From Hirsutella rhossiliensis (lineage: Eukaryota; Ascomycota; Sordariomycetes; Hypocreales; Ophiocordycipitaceae), in the NCBI RefSeq assembly GCF_020360975.1, contig NW_025408678.1, positions 1,798,001 through 1,862,000 on the forward strand: 64,000 nucleotides of DNA, in the 5' to 3' direction. This document shows, piece by piece, positions 21,560-34,200 of this stretch (position 1 is the stretch's first letter; each line of letters opens with the position of its first letter). The notes beneath the pieces are model-generated. The model had not been told where the DNA came from. It did not search any database and saw only the letters and a list, made by a program, of their open reading frames with translations. The translations under genes and the position numbers were made by a program.

Positions 21560-24133
21560 TCACAGCAGGCTCAGCAGCTCCTCGACGTATCGCCGCGTGT
21601 CGACGCCGATGCCCTGCGCCAGCCTGCTCTCCCCGCCGCCGCCCGCCCCCCCGAGCAGCCCGGCGTGGTCGCTGGCCCGTCGCACCAGGAAAATCTCCTT
21701 GGCCAGGGCGCGCGCGTCGTTGTCGTCGCCGCCGCCGCCCGCCGCAGTGTGTCGGTCCGAGGCCGAGCCGAGCGAGAGCGACGACGTCGAGGCCCGCAAT
21801 GCGCCGCCCCCCTCGACCTCCTCGTCCTCGTCCTTCTCCCCCCCGGTGCTGCCGGCCCGCGGGGAATCGTGATGGCAGCGGTCGAGCAGACGCGTCCAGA
21901 CGATCCACCACCCGCGGCTGGTCTTCTGCGTGCGCTCGACGTCGCCGGCGAGGGAGCGCGTCGCGGCATGGATATTGAGCAGGTGGAGATGCGTGCTGAC
22001 GGCGTCGGCGCGGGACCACGAGTCACCAGCCGCCGCCGCCACCGTGAGGTCCTGGATGCAGGGAATGATGGAGTGTACCGTGAGCGACGACGGGTCCCAG
22101 ACGAGGTTGTAGATGCTCGACGAGGCGCGCTCGAGGCCCGGGCGGTCCGGGCGGTAGCTCGTCGAGGCGAGCAGCGGCCTCTTGAGCGGGGCGAGCTGGT
22201 AGTGCAGCGAGCGGTATAGCGCGTCCCAGGCCAGCGAGTCGGTGCGCAGGCGGAAGAGAAAGACGAAGACAAAGGGCCGGTTGACGTAGACGACGACGCG
22301 CAGCTTGTGCGCCTTGTTGAGGTCGTGCAAGTTGTAGCCCGGCAACATGTTGCCCATGACCTGCGACTGTGTGTGCACGCTGGCCGGGTGCGCAAAGTCC
22401 TTGACCACCGTCGCCTCGGGTCGCTGGCCCGTCGCGCCGCTCTCGAGCTCGACGTGCAGCGTACGCACCACGGTGCGCGAGTTGTTCTCCGCGTCTGACT
22501 CGCCGCTGGCCGATGTCTGGCTCAGGCCCGCATCCGCCTCCTGGCTTTCCTCAATCTCGCCCCGGAGCCCGATAAGAAAGTGCCCGGACGCCTCGTGCGA
22601 TGCCGTGGGGCCCCGCGGACCCGCACCGGAAGCTGCCGGGGGCTCACGGGGCGTCTCGGGGCTCCGCTCCCGCACTGCTTCGGCTCCGGCTTCGGGGATG
22701 CGGGGTTGGGTGGAGGGCGATGAGTCGCCGGAGCTGCCGGGCAAGGTCCAGTAGGAGCCGTACCCGAGCTTCATGTAGCTGAGCATCTTATCCAGCTTGC
22801 CGTCGTCGACGTCCTTGGTCTTTGCCTGGCCCGCACCACCCTTGTTGATGTGACTTTCACTGTCATCGCCCGCACCGCCTTCTGATTCGGGCTTCAGCTG
22901 CGAGGCCGTGGGTTTGGCGCCCCCCGAGGAGCTGGGGGCCGCTTCCGCCGCGGTCGCGGGCTTGGGGTCTTGTTCGGCAGACTTGGCGGCCTTTCTCGCC
23001 TTGGCGTGGCGAATCGACGTCGGGCTCTCGATGAGACCGTACGCATGCTCTCCCCAGGTGTACAGGTCCTCCATCCAGTGCGTCACGTCCCGTAGAGACT
23101 TCCTGGATAAGGCGCCTGTGCCCAGGAAGATGGCGCCGTCGACGGCTGCCGGCTCGCGGCCAGTGCCTAGCCAGGGCTCGTGCTCCTCGTGCTTCTTGTC
23201 CGGTGTCTTGCCTGCGGCAGTCAGTTGCGGGCTAGCGGGGTCCTCATCGCTGCCAAACTTGGAGACGACAAGGTCGACGAGGCCCTCTATCCTCCCGACC
23301 AGGCCCTCCAAGACGTCGCGCTCGCCGCTGCCGCGGTCCTCCTCCCCAACGCCTACGCCAAGCTCGCCCGAGGCGGCGACGTTGATGCCGCCAAAGATGT
23401 CCCTGGCCGGGTTGCCGTGCAGCATGACGCTCCAGGTGGAGAGGAAGAGGTCCCAGTAGCGGTTCAGGAGGGCAACAAACTTTGAGCGGCGGCTGTGGAC
23501 GAACAAGGCGCTCAGGGACGAGTCGTGGTGCATGAGGAAGATTTCATGCGCGCGCAGCAGGTCCCTGAGCAGCAGCGAGGTGGGCTTCATCTCGCGCGTC
23601 GTACACTCAAACTTGTCCTCGCGACTCTGGCCAGCCTTTGTGGGCAGCCGCGGGGGCAGCGGCACCTTTGTCAGGTCGATGCTCTAGCACAACTGGTCAA
23701 TACAGCGACGACAGAGGGGATCCGAGAGCCTCACGGCCAGAATCCACCACCCGGGCTCGAGCTCGTGCATGACGACGCGCGACGTCTCGGTGTCGATGGC
23801 GTCGACGGCGGCGCCCTCGGCAAAGCCGCGGCTAAAGTTGGCCATGCCCTGGGCGAGGCCGATCTGGCGCAGACGCTCATGGCGCTCGTCCTGGGAGATG
23901 GCATCAGTGGGACGGCCGCGGGTGCGCCTTCGCTTGTGCGGCGAGGCCTGGGTGGTGACGGAGGCGTAGTAGACGATCTGGTCGTCGATGGTGTCGTCGG
24001 TGGTGCCGAGCGAGGGGTTGAAGATGGCCAGGAAGCCGAGCTGCGCCGGCACAAGGCCGCCCCCCGACGACGACGGTGATGATGACGAAGCTGCACCTGC
24101 TGCCGCTGAGGCTTGGGCGCCGGACGATGCCAT
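21560..24133 (-). CDS. ccz1: vacuolar fusion protein Ccz1 (Mon1-Ccz1 Rab7 GEF subunit)
   Basis: Two exons, 23735-24133 and 21560-23683, joined in phase 0 to give 840 residues. The 51-nt intron ends in TGTGCTAG. Joining restores the longin-domain phrase PGWWILA-SIDLTKV. The N-terminal longin region reads LGFLAIFNPSLGTTDDTIDDQIVYYAS split across strands, the hallmark start of fungal Ccz1. After residue about 300 comes a long Ser/Pro/Glu-rich insertion, then a conserved C-terminal third with YVNRPFVFVFLF and LAWDALYRSLHYQLAPL. Ccz1 with Mon1 activates Ypt7/Rab7 on late endosomes, vacuoles and autophagosomes, so it relates functionally to Atg7 in this window. The protein is on the long side for the family because of the insertion. 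Confidence 0.88.
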
Positions 24134-25243
24134 GGCTGGCTAGCCCTCAGGCCGGGGAGGGGGGGGGATGGAGTGGCGATCCGAGCAGCGGGGGTGGGCG
24201 GTGTCTCCCCGCCTTTGGCGGCAGGAAGGGAGGCACAATGATGAGAAGAAAGACGGTCAAGGAGAAAAGGGGGCAAATAGAAATGCCCACGGGGTGGCAC
24301 GGGAGAGGCCGCGGGGGTGAAGCAATGGTGAGGGGCGGTGGTGTATGAAGGGAAATTCAGTTGGCGCGAGGTTGCGAGGATGGAAGAAAGCGTCGGTTGC
24401 GTCACGCGCGGCACTATCCAACGCGACCAATGGCACGGGAAGTTTCAAGAGAAACTGGAAAATATAGATGATTTACTTTTTCCCATTCGATGTTTTTTGG
24501 GGGGAATTTCTTCTTGACGCGCGTTGACGTGCTCGAATATATACCAACAGTGGGAATGGCTTCATCATCAACTCCGCGGTTTTCCTGGCCATGATGAACC
24601 TAGCGCGGAAACGAGGCTTCTAGACCCTTTGCATGCCGCCATCTACTAGCCCCCAGGGCCTGCCACCTGTATCTGAACGGTCGATGAACGACCCAATCGC
24701 AGTTGATGGATCAAGGCTGTATTTCCAGGGCAGAGGCGGGCGCAACCCTTGTCGTGCTACTTACCCTATACCTGCCTGCCTACTACCTTGATAGGCTCCA
24801 TAACAGCATCGGGGCTTTAGGCTAGTTATACATGGACTAATTATACCTCTTCCATTGTTAGGGTAGATAGAGTTTGTACTTGTTGCTGTAAAGAAAAGCA
24901 GCAAGACACGCTGAACCAGGTCGCCAATCGGGTGCTGTGGGCCCTCTGTCTCTCGCTTCACGGCCGCGATTAGCGCTACGACTCCTTGCATGTCTCTGAC
25001 GACGAGTCCCTGCAGCAGAGCAGTGCTGTCCATGACCAGTATCCAAACCGCGCCTTCTTCTCGTGTCACGATGTTGTGGTGCCATGGATACACGAATTCT
25101 ACTTGCTACGCCGTTACGTCATCTTCGGACCCCAAACCTGCTCGTATCCCACATCGCTTTCCTGCTTTTATGCCTCACGCAAGCCCATCTCCCAAAACAC
25201 CACAACCTGCCGCAGCGACCAAACAAAAAGAAAACCCCACGTC
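24134..25243. other. divergent intergenic region between Ccz1 and kelch genes
   Basis: This is the shared 5' region of the minus-strand ccz1 and the plus-strand kelch gene. Around 24440-24900 the sequence is noticeably AT-richer. No gene or RNA is supported; the open frame running from 24986 into the kelch gene is leader. Confidence 0.55.
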
Positions 25244-26751
25244 ATGGAGTCCTGGACCCAGCTCCGGCGCCGGTCAACAGGCCTCTTCGCCCACGTCCAC
25301 CAGAGCCTCCCCTCGATGCCGCGCCTCGGCAGGCCCTCGTCGTCACGGAAACAACACGGCGCCATCAGGGCAACGTGGCAGCGCGTCGACGGCCTGCCGC
25401 TGTTGCCGCGCTCCTCGCACTCGCTCGACGTCGTCGCCGGCGCCGCCTACATCTTTGGCGGCGAGCTTAGCCCCCGCGAGCCCGTCGACAACGATATGCT
25501 GGTCATTAGTTTGCCGTACAGCAGCGCCGGCGCCGACTACTACAAGGTCAAGGCTGTCGCAGCAAAGGGCGATGAGCGCCCAGCGTTTGAGGAGCGCTAT
25601 GATGCCGGGGAGCAGCAGCAGAATGAGGAGGAGACGCCGGGCCAGAGGGATCTGCAAGATGTCCCGCTCGGGGAGAACCCGCCGGCCAACAAGGGCAAGG
25701 AACCCGCCACGGCCGAGGACCAGCAACCGTCCGTGTCCAACCCCGGCGACGTCCCGGCCCCTCGCGTCGGTCACGCCACCGCCGTCATCGGCTCGCGTAT
25801 CTTCCTCTTCGGCGGCCGCGGCGGCCCGGACATGACGCCCCTCGACGAGGCCGGCCGCGTCTGGGTCTTCGACACGCGCTCCCGCACCTGGACCCATCTC
25901 GACCCCGTCCCCGCCGTCACACCGGGTGCCGCCGCCGTCCCTCACCCGGCAGCCCGCAGCTACCACTGCGCCGCCGCGACAGAGCACCCGCGCGACCTCG
26001 GCCACCCCTCGGCGCCCCGCAAGCCGCAGACGTGGCGCCAGTGGGCCGTCGGGGACTCGGCTCGCACCGGCATCCCCCAAGACCCCGTCGTCGGCAGCGT
26101 CGCCGAGGAGGCCGTCGACTACGACTCTGAGGGCTACGGCACCTTCCTGGTCCACGCGGGCTGTCTCGCCGACGGGGAGCGCACCAGCGACCTATGGGCC
26201 TTTGACGTCGCCTCGCGCACCTGGACCGAGCTCCCCGCCGCCCCGGGCCCGCCCCGCAGCGGCACTGGCATGTGTATCAGCAAGAGTCGCCTCTTCCGCT
26301 TCGGCGGCTTCGACGGCGCCAGCTCGCTCGGCGGCCAGCTCGACTTCCTACCCCTCGAGCTCGAGACGTTTGACGACAGCACCGCCAAGGCCGAGGTGTC
26401 CATCGCCGCCCGCGCCGCCGGCTGGCAGACCATCCTGGCCGACAACCCCGACGCCTCGTCGACCGACATCCCCGTCGAGTGCTCGCAGCAGTGGCCCGCC
26501 GCGCGCAGCGTCGCCTCCCTGCACGCCCTCAGCATCGGCGGCGGCGGGCGCGAGTACCTGGTCCTGGCCATGGGCGAGGGCAGCCCCAGCGCCGACGGCC
26601 ACGCCGCCGCCGCCGCCTTCCTCGACGACGTCTGGACCTTCCAGGTGCCCCCGCTCGGCATGACGCCCGCCAGCCTGACTGACGCCGTCCTGCAGGCCGT
26701 GGGCAGGAAGACGGGCGAGGGGAGGTGGACCCGCGTCGAGGCCAGGCCCCT

Positions 26752-26782
<31 letters not shown>

Positions 26783-26923
26783 CAAGGCAGGCCCGCGCCG
26801 AGGGGCTGGCTGGCGAGTGCGCCCATGGGCGATGTCGAGGAGAGCGGCATCGTCATCTGGGGTGGGGTGGGCCAGGACAACCAGCGCATCGGCGATGGCT
26901 GGATCCTGCGGCTGGGCGACTGA
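25244..26923 (+). CDS. kelch-repeat protein
   Basis: A single-exon 559-residue protein. The frame is open from 24986, but the ATG at 25244 (ACGTCATGG) is the better start because the upstream text is not domain-like. Kelch blades are visible as HSLDVVAGAAYIFGGEL (about 63-80), VGHATAVIGSRIFLFGG (about 178-195), SDLWAFDVASRTWTEL, RLFRFGGFDGASSLG, an REYLVLAMGEGS segment and a final GIVIWGGVGQDNQRIGDGW. These would close a six-bladed propeller. An acidic insertion (DDDEYDDDDEQ) lies near residue 505. The N-terminal 40 residues are basic. Kelch propellers bind proteins or sugars; no partner domain is fused, so the role is unknown. Similar fungal proteins are annotated only as kelch or galactose-oxidase-like. 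Confidence 0.8.
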
Positions 26924-27340
26924 TGATCATCTTCTAATCTCCCTTGGAAAGGGGAACGAGGAGGATGCTTCTTGGAAAGGAATGAAGACAGCCGTAACGG
27001 CCATTTGACGATACGATACGACATCTTGATTGTTTTATTTCTCTTCTTTCTTTGTTACATCTCCCCACGTGGGATTCTGCATCTCCCATGAGCGCATGGC
27101 GCCCGTTTGAATCGGAAAGAATCAAGTCGTAAAGTCAACCTCTGCCACGGTGTATCATGTGTTTTTCACGCAGCGCGCCAGTTTCGTTATATACAGTCAT
27201 GTAGCCCTCTGGCCAACCCCCCAAGCAAGTGCCTCTAAATGCCATGCTCGTACAGAGTACCATTCCTCCCTCTTCCTATTTTCTCTCTTGCCCAACAAAG
27301 TCACCAGCACCGACAACATGGAATGGATGGGGAAATGATG
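26924..27340. other. short convergent intergenic region
   Basis: This lies between the kelch gene (+) and the complex I subunit (-) and presumably contains both 3' UTRs. Nothing else is seen. Confidence 0.6.
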
Positions 27341-28398
27341 TTACAGGTCTGCCCTCGTCTTCTCGGCGCCCCAGGGCTCCTGCAATAAATTCGTCTGGCC
27401 CTTGCTGTTCTCGCACGTCTGCCTGCCGCTCAGGGGTCCGGGGCCGGGAATCTTGGCGGAGGGGGAGGAGGGAGAGGTGCTGTCCTTGAGGGCCTTGAGG
27501 AGCTCGGTGACGGACTCGGGGGTCAGGTCTTCGTAGTAGTCGTCGTTGATCTGGATCATGGGCGCGTTGACACAGGCCCCGAGGCACTCGACCTCGATAA
27601 AGGTGAAGAGGCCGTCGGGCGTCGTCTCGCCCTGGGTAATGCCGAGGTGTGCCTTGATGGCCTTGACGATGACGTCGGAGCCGCAGCCGCCTAATTGGCA
27701 GGGGGTCTATGAGGCGGTGCGCACGTCAGCCTACTGCTCAGACCCGAGAAGCCGCGCGAAGCTGGCGAATTCCTCGGGGCGTGTAGGCAAGGAAGAAGGG
27801 AAGCATACCGTCGTGCATGCCTGGATGAAGAACTTGCCGACCGGGGTGCGGTTGTACATGGTGTAGAAAGTGGCGACCTCGTAGACGCGCATCGGCGGCA
27901 TCTCGAGCAGGCGGGCGACCTCGTTCATGACGCTGATGCTGGTGAAGCCGTGCTGGCGCTGGCCAAGGTCCAGCAGGGGCATGACGGCGGCCTTTTTGTA
28001 CTGCGGCGGGTAGCGCTTGAGGATCTCGGCAATGACATTTTCGTTCTGCTCGTTGAACTTGAAGGGGATGTCGGGGTTGTTTTCTGCCGAGTTTCGGTGC
28101 TGCACAGAGCATCATCAGTCAGACAAGCAATTGTAGCTGCCGCGTCCTGATGGAACAGGGGATGCAGAAGTGCAGGCAACAGGTCATCTCGAGAGCCATT
28201 GAGCTCGGCCAAGATCGTGCTGATGCAAGCGTGACACAGCGACAGAAGTGTAGGCAGCCTTACCACTTGCAGCGCGTCGCTTGGCCGGCGAGCAGAGACG
28301 GACAGGGAGCGCATCTGCGTCTGTGGGCGGGAGGCGACGCGCGAGGCAGAGCGCCGCATGCCGCAGCGGAGCAGTGACGGGAAGAGCTTGCTCGCCAT
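27341..28398 (-). CDS. nuo24: NADH:ubiquinone oxidoreductase 24 kDa subunit (complex I, NDUFV2/NuoE)
   Basis: Three exons, 28264-28398, 27809-28099 and 27341-27706, all phase 0, giving 263 residues. A basic presequence (about 1-35) directs it to mitochondria. The mature part contains [34 protein letters not shown] and [18 protein letters not shown]. The [2Fe-2S] N1a ligands are Cys140 and Cys145 (CTTTPC, restored by the exon 2/3 joint) and Cys183 and Cys187 (CLGAC). The C-terminal tail beyond the domain is a Ser/Pro-rich extension seen in fungi. It works in the NADH-oxidising module of complex I in the matrix arm. The oxidoreductase gene upstream on the same strand ends 327 bases before its start. 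Confidence 0.95.
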
Positions 28399-28725
28399 TG
28401 TTGGAGACTGGGGGGGACGGCCAATGGAGGCGTGGTCGAGGTCGAGCTTCGAGCTTTCGGCTGGAGATGGAGGAAGAGACGGAGCTGGACGTTGGGTCGC
28501 TGATAACAAGATGGAGCTTGCTGCTTGCAAAAAGGGTGACGTTGATTGGCGGCAGCGGCGGATCTTCGGATAGTGTCGAGGTGTACTTTATCTAGAGGTA
28601 TTAATCATCATCACTGGTCACGATGGCATCATTTCTCCAAGGACGCCTAGATGCAGGTCGAGGAGAGAAAAGGAGTGAAAATTGCTCGGATCACAGCAAT
28701 GACAGAGACACAGCAAACGCAGCAG
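28399..28725. other. intergenic, promoter of nuo24 and 3' end of oxidoreductase gene
   Basis: A 327-base gap between two tandem minus-strand genes. It must carry the nuo24 promoter. No distinct element stands out. Confidence 0.55.
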
Positions 28726-30244
28726 TCACTCCTCGAGCAGCTCAAGCCCATCCATCATCGTCCTCGGCAGCTCCATCAACCTCGCCCTCGCAGCCCTCTG
28801 CACGCTCACGACAAACTCATCCGGCACCGCTACTCCCCCGCGCCCCCCGAGGATCATGTCGGCCACGGCCACGCCGCACCGCGCCGCCACCGGCATCCCG
28901 TGGCCCGTGTACCCGGCGCTGATCCACAGCCCGCCGGCGGCCTCTTCCTTGTCGGCCGCGTCGTCGATGCCGAGTAGCCCCGCCGGCACCGCTCCAACCC
29001 AGGGATGACGGTCGCGCGAGTAGCCCATGATGCCCGTCCATTCGTGCGTGGCCTCGAGCTCCGGCGCCTCCTCCGCTGAGCCCGGCCGCAGCTTCAGTGC
29101 CGAGCCCAGGGCGCGGCGCAGGTTCAGGCCGACGACGGGGTCGACCTCGTCGTCGCGGGAGATGCCCTCTTGTCCGCCCGCGACCGTCGAACGCTCACCT
29201 CCGAGAATCAGCGCCTTGTCGTCGCCGTCTCGCTGAATCAGGTAGTCGTCGGTGCCCCCCGCCACCCAGGTGTAGTTATGCGGCAACAGGACGGCTCCCC
29301 GCGGCGGCTCCAGCGCACACACCTGGCCCCGGACCGGCACAATGAGGCCCGTCATGCGCGGCACCAGGTGCGACGTGTAGGCGTTTGTGGCGAGCACCAC
29401 GTGCCGGGCCGCAACCTGGCCGCGGGGCGTGTGAAGGATCCACGAGGACGACGAAGAAGAAGAAGAAGAAGAAGAGGGTCGCTGTAGATGCAGGACCGGC
29501 GTGCTCGTCTGCAGATTAAACCGCCCCCCAGCCCCATGCTCGCCCAACAACGTCTCCAACACCCAAGCCACCAGCTTATACGGCCAGCACTTTGCCGCCA
29601 CGGGCTGGTAGACGGCGCCCACGGCCTCGGGGATGCGCAGCTTGGCCAGCGCCGCAGCCCTCTCGACCAGCACCGCCTTGTCCCGGAGGTCGCCGTGCTT
29701 CTGCAGCCGCCGCAACTGCCGCCGCGCCACGTCCAGCTCGGCCGGCGACGAGAGCGCGTGCACGCCTCCGACGACCTGCCAGTCGCACGCAATGTCGTTG
29801 TCGGCGATGAGCGATGCGAGCTGGTGGAACGTTGCCAGCTCGAAGCGTGCCACGTCCGGCTTGTTGGTCCACACTCCGGGCTGGCAGTGGCCGCCGTTCT
29901 GGTTTGCCTCTTGTCAGCAGAAGGAATAATAATAATAGATGGGTGGAACAAGAGAGAAAAGGAGAGAGAAAAAGAGAGAGAGAGAGTAATACCCGCCCCG
30001 TGGCCCCCCAGCACGCCTCCCTCGCCTCCAGCATCAACACGGCCCTCCCGGCCTCGGCCAGCCTCCGCGCCGCAAACGCCCCCGTGATGCCGCTGCCCAC
30101 GACAACCACGTCCGCCTCCGCCGGCACCCGCGCCGTCGTCCGGTGGCCCAGCAGCCGCCGAGACGGCTCGCGGTGCCAGTACGACGGCGTGCTGCGCGTC
30201 GTCGGCAGCTCCGCCTGCCCTTCCTGGAGCGTAATGCCTGTCAT
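28726..30244 (-). CDS. FAD-dependent oxidoreductase (DAO family)
   Basis: Two exons, 29993-30244 and 28726-29898, joined in phase 0 to give 474 residues. The 94-nt intron contains a GA-rich tract. The Rossmann FAD motif is near residue 45 (VVVVGSGITGAFAARRL) and is followed by the E of LEAREACWGATGRNGGHCQPG, where the joint falls. Further marks are HVVLATNAYTSHLVP, an RDRHPWVGAVP segment and a C-terminal GLWISAGYTGHGMPVAARCGVAVADMI that closes the FAD site. This is the DAO fold of sarcosine-oxidase-like and gamma-glutamylputrescine-oxidase-like enzymes. The substrate is probably an amine or amino acid but cannot be named. A run of 11 serines sits near residue 213. No clear targeting signal is seen. 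Confidence 0.85.
29446..29476 (-). repeat. in-frame serine-coding trinucleotide tract
   Basis: A run of GAC/GAA triplets on the plus strand (TCG/TCC/TCT/TTC on the coding strand) encodes eleven consecutive serines inside the FAD oxidoreductase. Confidence 0.9.
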
Positions 30245-31217
30245 GCTTTGGCCGATGTTGCTTGTCTGACGTGGGCAGTCTCGAGACCCCGAGGCGTCTT
30301 TATCAATGTTGTCGACTCGGCCGGCCCCTCATGCGTCAAGCATCCGTGTGACTCGAGTTTACCCCGCTCCCCCTCCCTTTCTTCTCTTCAGTCGACGCCT
30401 GTCTCATTTCACAAACGCCAAGGCAAATGACAGCGGGTATTGACAGTCTTTATAACTTGTTCCTTGCATTTCGTCGTAACATTCATGAGCATGAGACCAA
30501 GGTGCCTCGATCCATGCCCTGGCGCCGCCTGCAAGATCCGCCCGCATGCAGCTTCCACTATCAATGCTGTCCGCCTCCCCACACATGTTCTATATGTACA
30601 TGATCTGGACACTCATGGGCGTCAAGTCCTTGCTCTGCCGCCTCGGTCTATGCCGCTTCTTATTTTCCTCTCGACTCTTGGTCGTCCGGCCAGGGCCGCT
30701 CTAGTCATATATCTCGGGGCCCCTTCTGTCCCCCTCGCCCGATAATCCATACACGCAATCTCCTTTCATGAGACGCAGTCCTCCTCTGTTGTTTTCTTCA
30801 GATCGACGCCATGCATCCGAAAGCCGTCTGTGACGGCAGAGTTTCCCGTAACACGGATATATGTTTGTCAACGACGTGGTCAGCCCATGCTAGGAATATC
30901 ATCCGAAGCGCCTCCTCCAAACCCGCGCTATGGGGAGAGGCACGCGTGCCTCTCCGAAATGAGACAAAGAAAAGCTCTGCCGTTTGCATGCCGTGCCCTC
31001 GTCTTGCTGTTTTTGTCAAAGAAAAAGAGCCCAGGTCGGCGGCCGATGCCCTGTGCTTGACCTGCCTCCTCGACTCTTTGTATGTATCCACGCGTGCGTA
31101 CTCCAGTATAGAACAGAAACCAACCGAGATAAACGCCTGCATAGCTCGGCTCGCTGCGCTTCTGGCAACACACAAAGACAAAGGAAACCGACTCCAGCTC
31201 TCTGCTCAACAACGCTC
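30245..31217. other. intergenic between oxidoreductase and Wee1 genes
   Basis: This holds the oxidoreductase promoter and the 3' flank of the Wee1 gene (both minus strand). Small frames on both strands have no recognisable product. No RNA gene is seen. Confidence 0.55.
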
Positions 31218-34200
31218 TCACACATCCGTCATCTCCGTGTCGCTGTCCACGGCAATCGAAACGGGAAAGGGGTCGGCCGGGCCCCAGTTGCCCTCGTAGA
31301 CAGTTGCCGGAGCGTTGCGGTGATCTGCCACCCAGCGCAACCCCTCAAGATCGAGCACTTGGTCGACCAGGGGCCGGTCGGCAGGCAACTCGGCCGTCAT
31401 CCACCTCACTACCGAGTCGAGCGAGCTCGGGTGAAAGGCCTCGACCATAAAATCCGGGGGCTGCGGCAGTTCCGATCGCTTGAATGACCCAAACAGGCTG
31501 CCGGCATTGTCATCGACATGGTCGCCTCCGAAGTCGTCGCTATGAGCCGACGGATTGCCCGTAGCATCCCGCTGCACCTCAATCGACGGCGTCCACGTGA
31601 GGCTCGGCACCTCGGAGAGGTCACCGGACCTGAGGGCAATCCATGTCGGCCCGTTGTCCGGGAGCACCACGTTGGCCGCAGCCTCCAACGTCATGAGGCC
31701 GAGCGAGAAGACGTCGGCGGCCGGGCCGGCCTTTCCCCTGAGCATCTCCGGCGCCATGTATTCGCGGTCGCCCTCGACATCGACCCCTTCGGCCGACGAG
31801 CAGGGCTGCGCCAGTCCAAAGTCTCCAATCTTCAGCGCCCCTTCAAAGTTGATGAGGATGTTTGCAGGCTTCATATCTAGATGCATGAATCCGGCGTCGT
31901 GAATCTCCTTCAAGCCCTATGCCTCGTTTGTCAGCATCCTTTCGCCCTGTGGCGAGGCCGTCGTAGTTCGCGGCCGCCGGGTCGACTTACCAAACAGAGA
32001 TCCTGTAAGATCTTGAAGATGCGGAAGTCATCCAACCTCCCGCCTCGTCCGACATTGCCCAAAAACTTGTCCAGAGTCCCTTCCTCGCAGAACTCGGTCT
32101 GTATATACAAATGAAAATTGTGTTCCCAGCTGTCGACATATTGCACCACATGCTCGGCATGCGTCAGGGCTTGCAGGATCTGGACCTCGCGGAGCTTGAC
32201 TTCCCGGTCCTTGGGGCCGTGGTACGAGTTCTTGCTCTTCTTGACGGCGAAGACCTGACCTTGGGCAGGGCTGCGGGTAGCGTCGTCGCTCGGCGTAGCG
32301 CTTCCCGCGGCGAACACGTTGGCGTGCTCCTGCTTGCTGACGCGATACACTGTCGAAAACTCGCCCTTGCCGACCTGCTCGACTTTGTCAAACCTCGAGT
32401 ATAGACTGGCGTCAATGTCGACGCTGCCCACGCGACCATTGACGGGCGTGACAAAGATGCTCATGGATGACCGGAAATCGCGACCAGCTGTCGGGGTGAC
32501 TGGAGGCGGCATGGTATTCTCGCCCAGACCATCGGGTCCTTGCGATATGGACAAGCGGCTCGTGTCTAGCGGCAGCAGGCTCTCCTGTGGGGTCTGGGGC
32601 GTCCTCCGACCATCGACAGGGCTCGCTGCATCGACGGATGCAAGATTAGTGAATGCGTTTTCCGACCGCAGCACAGACAAGTGTAAAGGCTCGGGGGCAA
32701 GAGGCGACGGGGCGCTAATCCCCCTGACGGCCCGCGAGCGGCCAAAGGACGATCGCCTTGCGACGCATGGGGTGGGGGACGGCTGGCGATCGAGAGCAGC
32801 GGCGCAGGTTGGCGCCTCGTCGTCCCCATGTCTGGGCCCTCTCGACGCCTCCGGGTTCGACTTACACGTTGATTCTCGCGAAGGAGCGGACTTGGCAGCC
32901 GAGAGAGGCAGAGTGAAGGTGCGGTTCGCGCTCGGGCTTTCGAGCGACTGCTCGCTAAGGTTGCTCAAGCTCGGAGTGAGCGTATTCTTGGTGGGGGTGG
33001 GCGGCACATCCCCGTCCAGCAGGCTGGTAAGCTCGCCGGCTTCGCCAAAGAGCATGCGGTCCTCGACTTCCAGGCTCAAGTCGCTTTCCCGGTGCAGGTT
33101 GAACGCCGCCGAGCCTCGCCGCTGGAAGATGGAGAGCCCTTTGGCGGAAACGCCAAACGCGTCGGCACCGCGGCTGGCGGGACGGTTGAAGGGGGTTGAA
33201 GGGATGCCGGCAAAGGAATTTCGATTATTGCTCTTTCTTTTCATTGCGCTTCCCGCGGGTGGTGGAAAGGTGGCAAAGGGGTTTGTGTGTTTCTTGCAGG
33301 GCGTGTCGGGAGGCGCAATCTTCTTCTCCGCCTCCTCTTCGGGGTTCCGGTTGACTTTGGAGATGAGGCCCGTCGAGTTGAAGGCGCCAACCCAGAGCTG
33401 ATGAGGTTGACTCGGCGTGGCGACTGCCTTGATATGCTCGTTCATGGAGCGAGCAGTCGGCCTGGTGGCGTTGAGGGGGAGCGATCGAGAAAACGGGTGC
33501 GGCTTGGGCTTGTCTGCGACCTTTACAGCCGGCGCGCACACGGACGTCTCCTCCTCATCCAGACTGTTGCCTGACGAGGAAGTGGTCAAAGTCTTGGAGA
33601 GCGGGTGAGGCTGGTGACTTTTGCCGTCGATAGGATGTATGGATGCATTCGGCAGAGGAGCGCCCGAGGAGAAAGGGCTGTCTCGGGCGATTTGGGGAGG
33701 CAGGAAATGGTCCGTCGAGAGACGAGGACGGATTCGGCCTGGGGTGGAGGTTTCCGCGGTCATCTGCGCAAGTTGCCGTTCGCCCGTCCTTCTTCCCAGC
33801 GACCCCTTGTCACCATATCGCTGCTGCAAGGTAGACCTGCGGAGAGAGGACGACCGGCTCGCCACGTTCGACGCGGGCGTCGGCGACGCCAGAGGGTCGC
33901 GCTGCGCGGCCACATCTGGCGCATCGCCGCTGCCGCCTTCGGAGGCCCCAGTCAACTCATACTCGGAATGCGAGTCCTCGTGAATGTCGAAACTCTGCGG
34001 CGCGCTGAGATTATTTTCAAAGATATTCAAGTCCTCCGTCTGGCCGAGGCTCGAGATGCCATGCAAGCTGCGCCGCTTGGCAACCGGGCTGCCCTGGTTT
34101 GGGTGGTCTAGGTTCATGGTCGCATCACTGCGCTTGAGTGCGCCAGTCGTCGAAACCATGTAGGGGTCAGTGTAGGCGTCCAGCGCTTTCAAGAATGAGA

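Noticed and set aside
24986..25243. Upstream extension of the kelch protein
   Set aside because: The added 86 residues are not domain-like and the ATG at 25244 has better context; the extension overlaps the expected leader.
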